Assembly (NCBI GenBank): GCA_032164245.1
Contig: JAVMKO010000009.1
Location: 84,176,712-84,240,711, forward strand
Direction: 5' to 3'
DNA: 64,000 nt
From: Sternotherus odoratus
Lineage: Eukaryota; Chordata; Testudines; Kinosternidae
In this document: piece by piece, positions 54,573 through 64,000 of the stretch
How the letters are laid out: each line of letters begins with the position of its first letter
Position numbering within the stretch: the stretch's first letter is position 1
Position numbers and translations under genes: made by a program
Notes under the pieces: model-generated
Database searches by the model: none
What the model was told of the DNA's origin: nothing
What the model saw: the letters and a program-made list of their open reading frames with translations, nothing else

Positions 54573-55241
54573 TGTACTGGGGCGACTGCCCCACTCCAGT
54601 GGAGAAGGTTTAAAACAGCCCTGGGAAGGGCTGTGGCTGGGGGCAAACAGCTCCCAGGCTGAGTAGGGTAAAGCTGGGCTGATTGGGAAGCAGGCTCAGC
54701 TGGGTGGCCACGCCCCAAACAGACCAGCCCTTATAAAAGGGCTGAGAGGCAGGGGCCTGACAGAGAGTCTCCTCTGGCTGCAGAGGAAGACAGGCCTGGC
54801 TGCTAAGAGTTTGACAAAGTACCCAGAGTGAAGCAGGGATGGGGAAGCTCCTGCCTGGAAACCCCCAGGCTGCAGGGCCTAGGGGAAGGCCTAACAAAGG
54901 GTATTGAGGTTGCAGGGGGCAGCCCATAGCTACTGAGACAGTAGCAGCAGGCCAACCCCCCCTGCCAGTGATGAGTGGCAATGATACTGCAGTCTGCCTC
55001 AGTGAACGGGGGCAAATGGCGACTGGCAGTTGCCTAGACTGGGAGGGGAGACCCTAAGATCTGAAGGGGTACTGCAGGGGTGCAGCACCCAAGAGAAGAG
55101 GGCACCGGGGTCCGGGGAGGGACTCTGGGCCAGAGCAGCAAGCGGGACATCGGCCTGCAGAGGGCGCTCCAGACGCTGGTGAGCTAATTCCCAGACAGAC
55201 CAGCAGGAGGCGCCGCAGGGGTGAGTCGCCGCCCTGCTACA
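54573..55241 (+). mobile_element. Solo LTR, 669 bp, 5-bp TSD
   Basis: The element starts TGTACTGGGGCGACTGCCCC and ends GCCGCCCTGCTACA. GGCAT is present on both sides (54568-54572 and 55242-55246), a perfect 5-bp target duplication. A strong TATA box (TTATAAAAGG, 54731-54740) stands about 160 bases in, as in the U3 part of an LTR, which sets the plus orientation. No internal retroviral sequence follows, so this is a solo LTR. It is not related by eye to the other LTRs in the window. Its GC-rich body explains the overlapping open frames. Confidence 0.9.
54731..54740 (+). promoter_or_regulatory. TATA box of the solo LTR
   Basis: TTATAAAAGG is a close match to the TATA consensus in an LTR at the expected distance from its left end. 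It could still drive transcription rightward. Activity cannot be judged from sequence. Confidence 0.65.
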
Positions 55242-55246
55242 GGCAT

Positions 55247-57029
55247 CATACCAAAATCAGCAGGACATGTGCAGGATTTGAGTTTTCAATCTATTTCTAA
55301 TAGGCAGCGAGAAGGAGAGAGCCACAGGGATGGGAGGAAATACAGAGAATGGGCCCTGAGTCAGAGGGAAAAAAATACCTCCCCCCACCGATTCCCCTTT
55401 TCCTGGAGGATTCCAATTAACAAGCAGCTGGGGCAAGCTGGCTTGGGACAGAGAACGTACATCTCCCCTGGCCTCTTTCTGGGAACTCTACCCGTCTGAA
55501 ATCAATGTGTGTCCTCCCAGCTGCACCGGGGAAGGGGAAATTAATTGCTTCTAAAGAATTTATCCCGGCAAACCAGGAAGAGACGCTGCTGTGGAAGCAA
55601 AGGTCTGGATCCGGGAAAGGGACGAGGAGGACGCGAACAAACTGACGGGCCGATTTTAAAGTGACGGATCATCTTCAAAGAGATTCTTCCCATTCCCCTC
55701 CGCTGCCGTGCAGTGTTTGCATGTCCCTGCCTGTCAACTGACGATGCTCCCAGTCTTCTGAAGATGCCAGCGTAACTGTCAGCAGGGAACACGCAGGGGG
55801 AAAAACCAGGAGGGTTCACGTTTGGGCGACCTATCAAAAGTGGTGTCTTAATCTGACTTCAAGAGAAAATGAAGCTTAGTGGCATATCCAGGCCAAACCC
55901 ACCCCGAGCTTGCAGCTGGAAAATGGCGGTAACTCTATCCTCCCTGACCCCAGCTGCCACGATGCAGGAGCATTTGCAGGGGCCTGCGCCTCTTCCAGAC
56001 ACCCCAGGCCAGTCTTAGCAGTGGGAGGTGTGCCCAGAGCGGTGGCAATGGGACCCTCTCTTCCTCTGGCCACACAAGGCCACTATGACCCATTGACTCC
56101 CCGGAGAAGGCAGCCCCCACCTCTCTAATGATGGGGATGAAGCAGATCGCCCTGTGCAGACAGCCTGCTCCTCATGGCTGCAGGGAAGTCCCTGCAATTC
56201 CAAGCAAGATGCAGCTGCAGACTGCCGGTGGGGAAGGCAAACCAGGAAATAAATGTTACCGCTTTGTGCTAGTCACCCCTCAGCACAGCAGGGCTGTGTA
56301 CCGTGCCAGGGTTTGTTGTGGATGCTTACAGCTCAGCTCCTAAAGCCGGGTTTGAAAGCGTCTGAAGGAATTAGGAGCATCACTCACTAAAAGCCCACTG
56401 GACTCCGTTCTCCTAAATCCCACCAGGGCTTTGGAAAATCGGCCCTTCTTCCCCCTGCCCCTGCTCCCCGGCAGCTAACTGAGAAGCTTGATTTTCAGAG
56501 CACCTCAGAGCTGGCCCACAAATCCCCCTGCATTGCTCAGAGAGGATTCCAATCTCAAGAGAAACCATGTTTCTTTCCCACGTTTGGAGCTGGATGAGGT
56601 GTTCACAGCGAAACCCCAGACCACCCGAAACTCACCAGGAGAGGAATTTCAGCACAGATCTGAGACTCGGATGGTAACACGTTTGGCAGCACGGAATATT
56701 TTAGCTTTCTCTGCAGGCAGGCAGAAGTGCTCACCTAGAAAGTTTCTGTCAGAGACTAAACTTCAGTTCTGATGTGCACAGCTTCACACAAGAGCTGTAC
56801 CACATCCCACATTTCTCCAAGATCTAGCTGCTTGGACACCTAATTAAAAAACAGAGCTTTGAAGGACATCTGCACTAACACCTGCTGCTCCCAGAAAGGA
56901 CCCAGTCTAAGTGTTCTAGGACTGGTTAATATTTGAAGCAAATCTGGGCCAGCTTATATTATTTTGTCAATTTGAAAGTAGCATTTAGATGCTGCAGCTA
57001 GTATCTGAGCCCCATTGAGCTAGGCGTGG
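55247..57029. other. Unassigned DNA
   Basis: No exon, RNA gene or bounded repeat is recognised. The open frames in the GC-richer 55.9-56.3 kb part lie opposite each other on both strands and have no motif. Confidence 0.4.
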
Positions 57030-57190
57030 TATAAAACATTGGTCGGAGACTGCCCCTGCCCTGAAGCACTAAGGGCACCTAGAGCGCACGGATGCACCAA
57101 GATTAAGTGATTTGCCCAAAGTGGCAGAGTCTGTGGCAGACTGGGAACTGAACCTGATCTCAAGTCACAGTCTAGCACTAATCAGGTCAG
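57030..57190 (-). repeat. MIR-like CORE-SINE
   Basis: On the minus strand the order 'ggttcagttcccagtctgcc', 'cacagactctgcca', 'tttgggcaaatcacttaatc' follows the MIR/CORE-SINE plan: the end of a tRNA-derived head with a B-box-like GGTTCAGTTCC, then the conserved core. It is diverged and old. Borders are approximate. Confidence 0.65.
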
Positions 57191-59489
57191 CCTCATTCTT
57201 GCTGGTTTTGCATGAAGGCAGAGCAGGTAGTTTCTTTTCTTTTGACAAATAGTCAGGTGAAATTCAGAGCCCTTGACAGAGTTTGGCTTTGAGTTCTCTG
57301 AAAGAGAAACCTAGTGGGTGTGACTCCTTGTGGATCAAACCTAGTATAAAATATCTGTGTGAGCCTCTGAAGTGAAGTTTCTAGGTGTTGGAAGCAGCTT
57401 GGCTTGTTTCTGCACTAAGTAGAATTCCTTTGGATTGTGAGCTTGAACTGTACTTGACAAATACTGACTCCAAAACCAGGATTCACCCCGATCCTCTGAG
57501 AATTAAACAAGGGAAGAAACGGCATGTGTGAGAGTAATAGTGGAGACGCAAAGTACTGTTTGGAATTTGAACATCAAGACAATAGTCCAGGACAGAGCTT
57601 TGTGCCGACGGTATTGGCAACAATTCCTTCAGAGAAACCTTTACCCATATTTAAGTATCATCGATGAGTTGGCCAGCAATTCAAGGAGAAATGAATCTCT
57701 ATATTAGATGTGAAAAGGTCATGAAGTGAATTGGCTAAAATGGTATTAATCTGATGATCCAAAATGTCATAGGATATATTAGGGTACAGGTGATGTGTGA
57801 AGAATCTTAATTTGCATAGCCTATATGTAATATAGGTACACACATAGCCTTACATAATATATTCCAAAATAAAAGGGGACATGAATATAAGGCTCAGAAG
57901 AGACACCAAAGGAAGGTTTTCTGGGACAGTTCCTATGCTTTGCATGGTTTTGCCAACTTCTTTACACCTTTCCCATTTGCTGAATGAATTGAAGTTATTT
58001 TGCAATATATACACGCATGAAAAGTAATGTTTCCCATTGCAGTATTTCCACTCTGGACCCTGCTCTGCTGGATTTACAGGGCTTTTGCTGATGCATATCA
58101 AATAGGACTAGACCAGTCTAAAGTTTATGGCACACATCTTAAATACTAAAGGCCAGAGCCTCAGATGATGGAGAGCAAAGACACAGAAAACCAAAACCTA
58201 GGAGGTCCAAGACTTTCCTGGTTCTCATTTAATCCTGTATCATCTATTCTAGTACAATACACATGCTGTAGAGAGGGACCATGCGGGTTCTACGGTACCA
58301 TCATTTACAGACCACTTGCAGCTACCCCACCTATCCCATTAGTACAATTCATCTGTAATTCTCCAGGATCAATAAGGAGGAGGAGTCACTGTCTCAGTGA
58401 ATCACTGGAGACGTACGAGCTTCAGGGTTCATTACCCACATTGGTTACAGATATTGAATTACGTGGTGTTTTATTTTGTGTCTACTGTACTTAGCTCCCC
58501 AGAGAGTTCAGAAACAAAGAGCTTCTGCTTCAGTGTGGCGTTTCCCACTACTTTTGCGTCGCTCTCATTCGATATCAGACAAGGCTTCCAAGAGGCGTCA
58601 GGATGGGTCTGTTTTGTTCCCAGTGCAGCTCTTTACAGCTCTTTCCCGGATGCAGCGTGCGTCCCTTTTCAGGTCTGGGTTGCCTCCCTCATGCACTTTC
58701 ATGGGTCCCTTCCCGCTACTCTCCAACTGGGCCAGCCCAGAGGGAATGTTTCTCTCAGGGCCGGATTATAAGTGGACTACTGAAGAGACACAGATAGAGA
58801 AGCTAACGAACAGCTCTTATTTCTCTGTAGGTCTCCAAGCCAGGCGTTTCATGGCATAGCCTGGAAGTGACCAGTAGTCACTCCTGTTGTGACACAGCAC
58901 ATTAAACCTACTGCCGTTTGCACACAGTTATCTGGCCTCGCCTGATGGGTCAGGGATTGGCTCCTGGGGCAGGTATCTAGGGCCATGTTCTCCTCTTCAA
59001 GCCACTTCCACCACGAGGGGACCAGATAGAGCTAGATCGAGGCAGTAAAACTGGTTCCTGTGCTCCTTGCACACATAGCCCTTGTAAGAGATGGGCAGAC
59101 CTGTGTCTGGAGTGCTACTGTGTTCTGACCCTCTTCCCAGCTGCCGAGTCTAACACTCAAACCCACCAGCTCCCCAGGATGAGTTCTGGGCACTAGAGAA
59201 GCACTTCAAGGCCCCAGTCAGGGATGAGACCTCACTGCTAGGCACAATACAGGCACATAACAGGGGTCCCTGCCCCAGAGAGACAGCAGGGGATCACCAG
59301 ACACACCAGCAGTGAGACAGGACATCAGCTGCCCAGCCCCCAACCCAGCTGCCTACTACATTGGAGTTGGTGGAAAAAACCTCTCCAGTACAGCTGTTGC
59401 CACTGGCTTGATTTACATAATAAAAACCCCAACCTTGCTGCTGTTTCAGGTTTCTCCTGGGGAAGGAAGAGATAAAGTGTGGAGCGCTT
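57191..59489. other. Unassigned DNA
   Basis: No exon or bounded repeat is recognised in this 2.3-kb stretch. The longest open frames (58165-58859, three overlapping frames) have no recognisable domain. Confidence 0.4.
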
Positions 59490-59630
59490 TGTGAACAGTT
59501 CATCCTTGGGGAAGCCGGCATGGAGAGATTTTCTCAAGGTCACTGGCAGATCAGTGGGAGAGTCAGGAGTAGAAGCAGGTTCTCCTAACACACAATCCTT
59601 TGCTCTAACCACGAGATGCGCCCGCTCTCA
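59490..59630 (-). repeat. MIR-like CORE-SINE with tRNA-type head
   Basis: On the minus strand the element has an A-box-like GTGGTTAGAGCA (59601-59612), a B-box-like 'cctgcttctactcc', then the core 'ctgccagtgaccttgagaaa'. The order matches amniote CORE-SINEs of the MIR type. Substitutions are many, so the copy is old and unlikely to be transcribed as a gene. Confidence 0.68.
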
Positions 59631-61009
59631 GTAGTGCAGCTTGGGAAGCAGGGTGGACTTTGACACATAGTAAGCTGATCAAGAGGAAGTTTAGTCTCAT
59701 GCTTAGGTCTGAGCTTGCCCAGTTTGCCGTATCCTAAAGCACACGTCGCCTTGTCTACAGAAGGTATTTAGAAGGTATTCATTAGAACACATGAACACAC
59801 CTTTAGATCACCAAAGGGAGTCCAGGAAACCAGCACAGTTCAGTTCTGGGTTTCTCATTTCTCTAAGAGCCCAACTGCTTCTCCAGGCACCAGCAGTTCC
59901 CACGTGGGAGGGAGGGTTGTAAACCTCACTCCGATTTGAGTGAAGAATTTGTTCAACAGGCTATTGGTGCTGACATGGGTAATTTGTATGGTTTCCTAGT
60001 GCTTGTTTTCTTCTTTTAACCTTCTCGATGCTGCTAAGATGGTCTCCTTCCAGCAGCAGCACGTTAACTAGATCACCTTGGCGACATGAGAGAGTGATAC
60101 TGTTGCTAAGTAACCACTGCAGGGAAAACTTTAGAGGACCGTTTGTAGTCATTCTGAGAGAGGATGCATTTACCCAAGCATTGTGATTCCGGTGTAATAG
60201 GAGAGACAGCCAAGTGAACTTGCCCCCCACATGATAGATGAAGCTAATCAAGGAGAAACCACTTCCAAGAGGTTCGGTCAATATCTGGAGCAATTAGATA
60301 AACAATGAGACACAGCGTGTAAATACTAAGCAAAACAGAAGACAGGAGAGACCTTTTAATCATGTTCAGCTCTTGGAAAAGAGCAAAAATCAGAGCCAAT
60401 GTCCGCCTAAGCAAAACAAGACAGATCGCCCTAGATGTGAAGAGCTAATTAAAACCATTCTAATGTAGCTAAAATTATTAAGTAAAAGCTTAGCATCTCT
60501 AAAAACTACATTTCCCTTTAGCCATCTCCATCGTAGTCTAGCCAGTTTAGCCAACAAAAATCAGTTTGCAGAGCAAAATGTTACCCTCGTGTGAGGGAAA
60601 CACCTCCACAAAGAAAGTCCATTGCAGTCCTGTGGCAGCAGTAACTCTCTGCTTTGCACCCCACGAGGCTCCATTTAAGTCATGAAGCTGAGGGGAGTCA
60701 AGTCCAAGCAGGCAGAATTCAGCCTGGAATGGTTCTGTGTTTTTCTAAGAGCAGCGGGAAAAGATATGATCTGACCTGACTAGAGTTTAGGAGCCTTACT
60801 TTGGCTTGACAGGAAAAGAAAAGTCCAACTATGGTCGCTCCAAACAGATGTGACTCTCTGAAGAGAAAGCAAGCCCACGCTGTCAGCTGCGTTTGCAATC
60901 CAAAGACAGAGTTTCCTTAAAGTGTAAGAGAGAAAACTTCCCTTCTATTACAGTCTTTGCAAAGTGATACATTTTAAAGGACTGAGAGATGCATTTAAAT
61001 ATTATAAGT
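59631..61009. other. Unassigned DNA
   Basis: No exon, RNA gene or bounded repeat is recognised. The part 60.3-60.6 kb is AT-rich and repeat-free. Confidence 0.4.
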
Positions 61010-61857
61010 TGTCAGGGTTTCCTCCCCACTCTGAACTCTGGGGTACAGATGTGGAGACCCACATGAAAGACCCCCTAAGCTTATAAGTACCAGCATAGGT
61101 TAAAAGTTTCCAAGACACAATCTTTTCCTTGTTAATGGACGGTACTGCTGCCACCGCCAAGTGATTTAGACAAAGATTCAGGAAAAAGTCCACTTGGAGT
61201 CCCTATTTCCCAAAATATCCCCCCCAAACCCCATTCATTCTCTTTCCTGGGGAGGCTGGAGAATAATATACCAACCAATAGGTGAACAAAGTGAGCCCAG
61301 ACCAAACCCTTTGGTTTTTAGGACACAAAATCAATCAATCAGGTTCTTAAAAGAAGAACTTTATTATAAAAAAAAAGTAAAAGAATCACACCTGCAAATT
61401 CAGGATGGAAGATAACTTTACAAGATAATAAAAGATTTAAAACACAGAGGACTCTCCTCTGGACTTAACAGTTACAAAAAATAGGAATAAAGCTACCTCT
61501 TAGCATAGGGAAAATTCAGCAGCTCAAACAAAAGATAATCTGATGCATTTCCTTGCCTTTACTTCCAATTTCTGTAATTTTAGATGCATCATTTCAGGTA
61601 ACTTTGTAGGAGCTGGTTTACCTGCTTGGTCTCTCTCTCGCGCTGTCTCTGAGAGGGAACAAACAAAAAGAACACAAACAAAACCTTTCCCCCTGCCCAG
61701 ATTTGAGAGGATCTTCTTTCCTCATTGGTCCTTCTGGTGAGGTGCCAACTAGGTTAATTGAACTGATTAACCCTTAGAGGTAGTGATTCTGTTCCTCTGG
61801 CCAGGAGGAATTTTATGTTTCTGCATGCATAAAGCTGGTTACCCTTTACGTATGTCA
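61010..61857 (+). mobile_element. Solo LTR, 848 bp, same family as 50.9 kb copy
   Basis: The element starts TGTCAGGGTTTCCTCCCC and ends ACGTATGTCA. Shared phrases with 50946-51700 at the same places include 'ctccccact.tgaact.t.gg', 'catgaaaga' and 'aagcttat', so both are LTRs of one family in the same orientation. The flanks TAAGT (61005-61009) and GAAGT (61858-61862) agree at 4 of 5 positions, fitting a worn 5-bp target duplication. No second LTR is present. It is more diverged at its ends than the 50.9 kb copy. Confidence 0.82.
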
Positions 61858-61862
61858 GAAGT

Positions 61863-64000
61863 ATAAAGAGATCACACCCAGACCTCAAAAGGTATCTGAA
61901 TCTGACTGGAGTAAGAGTATCACTGAAGCTGACAAAGGCAGTCTAAGCAGGAAGTAAGAAAGGTACGTTGAGCTGGTGCACAATGGGAACTGGTCACTGA
62001 CTGACAGGTCAGGAAGCTCCTAGGAGGAGAAATTCATGCTTAAAAGGATTCTGTCTGAGTTGCCTCACAGAAGACGGATCCATGTTTAAATATAGATGTA
62101 TTAAATGGCTAACAAAATACTTCAAAGACCATAAGTGGAATTAGAACATAAATTGGAGCATGACATTCCTAGTAGCCATGAAGAGGATAATGCTCTGGCC
62201 CCAGGGGATAAAAAGGATGTAGAACCCAAATACAAAGTTCTACCAAATCTCAGTGAGGTCGCAGCACGTTGCTGGACGTTTTCCATCTTGTTGCCATTGA
62301 AATTCAGAGCAAGTCCTTACTGATTTCCCTCAGCTAAGTAACAGGACCCAAAGAAAGCTTGCAAGTCCCTTTTGATCTTCGTTACTCTTTATAGTGTGCT
62401 GTACTAGTGAGATCCCAATCTACAGGGCCCCAGATCCTGGGGTATGCTCCATGTTGATAGAACCTATACAGAGCTCCTGGCCAACCCCAACTGTTCAGAA
62501 TTCCTCCAAAAAAGTCATGAGCACGGTTTCAAAATGAGATTTTTTCAGTTGTGGTCTTTGCCTTCTGGCATCTGATCCTCTGGGTTTTCACATTCTCTGT
62601 AACTACAAAGGCTAGAAACTTACTTTATTTTTCTTACTGAAAGTGCAGATTCTCACATAACATGATTGCAGGAGCTGGGCTTCAAGAAAGCCACCATGGA
62701 TCGTGATACATGCAATGAAGTGGGAAGAATCGTTAACACTATATTTAAGAGGTTAACGAGCCACATGCATAAGCTGCACCAGTTTGCTGGAATGCCTAGC
62801 GTGTTAATTTCTAATATGGCCCTTGTCCTGCAGCCGGCCTGCTCTGTTCTGCAGTACTTGACCGATCTTCATGCTAGTTGCCAACCTGAGAGGGGGCTTT
62901 CCAAAAATACAGCAAAGTCCTTGGAGTTATTTGGTGATGATAGTCCAATGCAACCTACACTACCTGGAACACCTTGTGATCTGCACTTCTGTCGAGAACC
63001 CAAACCTCTGCCCTCCAACTGCCTTGGATTCCATCCCACGACTCCTGAGAGATAACTGATGATTATTTACGGTAACTTAATTATTTGACTTTAGTTCCCA
63101 GCAGGGCTCAAGGGGCAGATTCTCCACCTGCAGTTTGGCCACAGAAGTGAAGGATTCCAGCAGCCAGCTGCAGCTCCTTGACTCTGATCCGCCAGGCCCA
63201 AGTACAAGGTAAAGCTACAAGGCAGCAGCTCTACCTTACCCACTTAGTGTCAGGGCCTTCAGGGACCACTTGCCAGTGGAGGATCACGTGCAGAAGAGCC
63301 GTGCTGCACCGAGGAGTCTTGTCTCCCAACCCTGCCCATAGACTCCTCTGACATGCCAGGCCGGGGGCCAGGGGTGAAGCAGACAGAGGAGCCTGCTCCA
63401 GTTGAGAGTTTCCCTGCAGTGGGGGAGCTCTCCACTGTCCGTCTGCTGCAGGAACTTAGGAGAGCGGAGATTTGTGGCCCCACCACAAAGGGAGGGATGT
63501 AGCCGAGAGCCGTGATGGACCTGCTGTGTGGGCTTGGCACTGATTTGCCCAGGGCCCAGAATGCAAAGGGTGTGCTGCAGGTAAGTGCTGCCAAGCTCTG
63601 CAGTGCAGTGGTAGGAGAAGCTCAGAGCAAGTAGAGCCAATTCCTTCCGCCTCCGCCCAGGCACCCGGGATAAGGCCCCAGACAGGGCAAGGTGGGAAGT
63701 GGCCCAGGAAGAGGTCAGCACAGCCAGTCCTTGGCCTCCTTGGACCAGAACCAGTGGAGGGGGGGGGGGGGAGAGGGTGGCTGGGTTCCCCTACCCGCCC
63801 ACAGAGGAAGGTGGAACAGAATCCTCCCATGACAAGAGGTAAAGACTATTGAAACCCATGATACATGGGGTTAGAACTAGTGAGTCTGAACTCTGACAGT
63901 CCAACATGACCAAGGGGTGTGCCGGCCACTGCCACACCCCTGGGGGCTGCCCGGGCTCCCTCCCAGCCCCACACCTCAGCCCCCATCCAAGGCAATCTTC
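61863..64000. other. Unassigned DNA
   Basis: No exon or bounded repeat is recognised. An open frame of 129 codons at 62666-63055 has no recognisable domain. Overlapping minus-strand frames at 63259-63830 are GC-driven. A G run lies at about 63759-63770. Confidence 0.4.

Noticed and set aside
58165..58859. Three overlapping frames of 109-127 codons
   Set aside because: No recognisable domain, and the frames compete with one another. Without splice or conservation data they cannot be supported.
59601..59612. Possible tRNA gene on the minus strand (GTGGTTAGAGCA)
   Set aside because: The A and B boxes belong to a MIR-like SINE. No cloverleaf or acceptor stem can be formed.
62666..63055. 129-codon frame starting MQELGFKKATMDRD, followed by helix-like sequence
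   Set aside because: It was the most protein-like orphan frame, but I recognise no family, and neither a convincing promoter nor splice sites support it.

Overview
The window reads as nuclear DNA of a turtle, most likely a hidden-necked (cryptodire) turtle. Three signs support this: several CR1-type LINE copies with the sauropsid 3' ends (ATTCTATG-like or TTCTTATG tails), a tRNA-derived SINE whose 3' half is a CR1 tail (the arrangement known from the turtle Cry/pol III SINEs), and short repeats abundant in turtles. The species cannot be told. No host gene, exon chain, rRNA or tRNA gene could be supported on either strand, so this is intergenic or intronic DNA. Its content is almost wholly transposable elements of different ages set in unassigned, mostly AT-rich DNA.

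Layout. 1-10 kb: three CR1 copies (tail at 1.9 kb, decayed 3' parts at 3.9-4.4 and 7.9-9.4 kb, the last broken by a short repeat) and an AT-rich repeat-free stretch at 5.4-6.3 kb. 10-17 kb: an antisense CR1 piece, an old antisense LINE reverse transcriptase of another family, a dispersed repeat, a Tigger-like MITE with TA target duplication, and a hAT-like end. 20.7-22 kb: the best preserved CR1, with an open 345-codon stretch carrying the RT active-site motif. 25-29.4 kb: an LTR-like repeat holding a younger CR1, a TIR element, and an 832-bp hAT element with a perfect 8-bp target duplication. 32 kb: a 124-bp hAT MITE of the same family, again with a perfect duplication. 34.8-39.4 kb: a complete-ended but internally defective provirus on the minus strand, with 490-bp LTRs that look identical, PPT, PBS and a 4-bp target duplication. 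39.8-40 kb: the turtle SINE. 40.9 kb: a long nearly perfect hairpin. 42.6 kb: a TIR element. 45.6-47.3 kb: a 1.7-kb hAT relative with nested palindromes. 50.9-52.2 kb: a short repeat split by a solo LTR, then an inverted pair of the same repeat inside a 12-bp duplication. 53.6-55.2 kb: a CR1 tail and a second solo LTR. 57-62 kb: two MIR-like SINEs and a third solo LTR of the same family as the first.

The elements form a chronology. The old LINE and MIR-like SINEs are heavily decayed. The LTR-like repeat at 25.7 kb predates the CR1 inside it, and the repeat at 50.9 kb predates the solo LTR inside it. The hAT trio and the provirus are youngest, since their target duplications are intact. The main points for follow-up are the provirus, which seems to have inserted recently although its integrase carries several G-to-A type lesions; the hAT family whose long members carry GC-rich palindromic interiors; the inverted repeat pair inserted as one unit; and the 114-nt hairpin. 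Nothing here amounts to a clearly new gene system.
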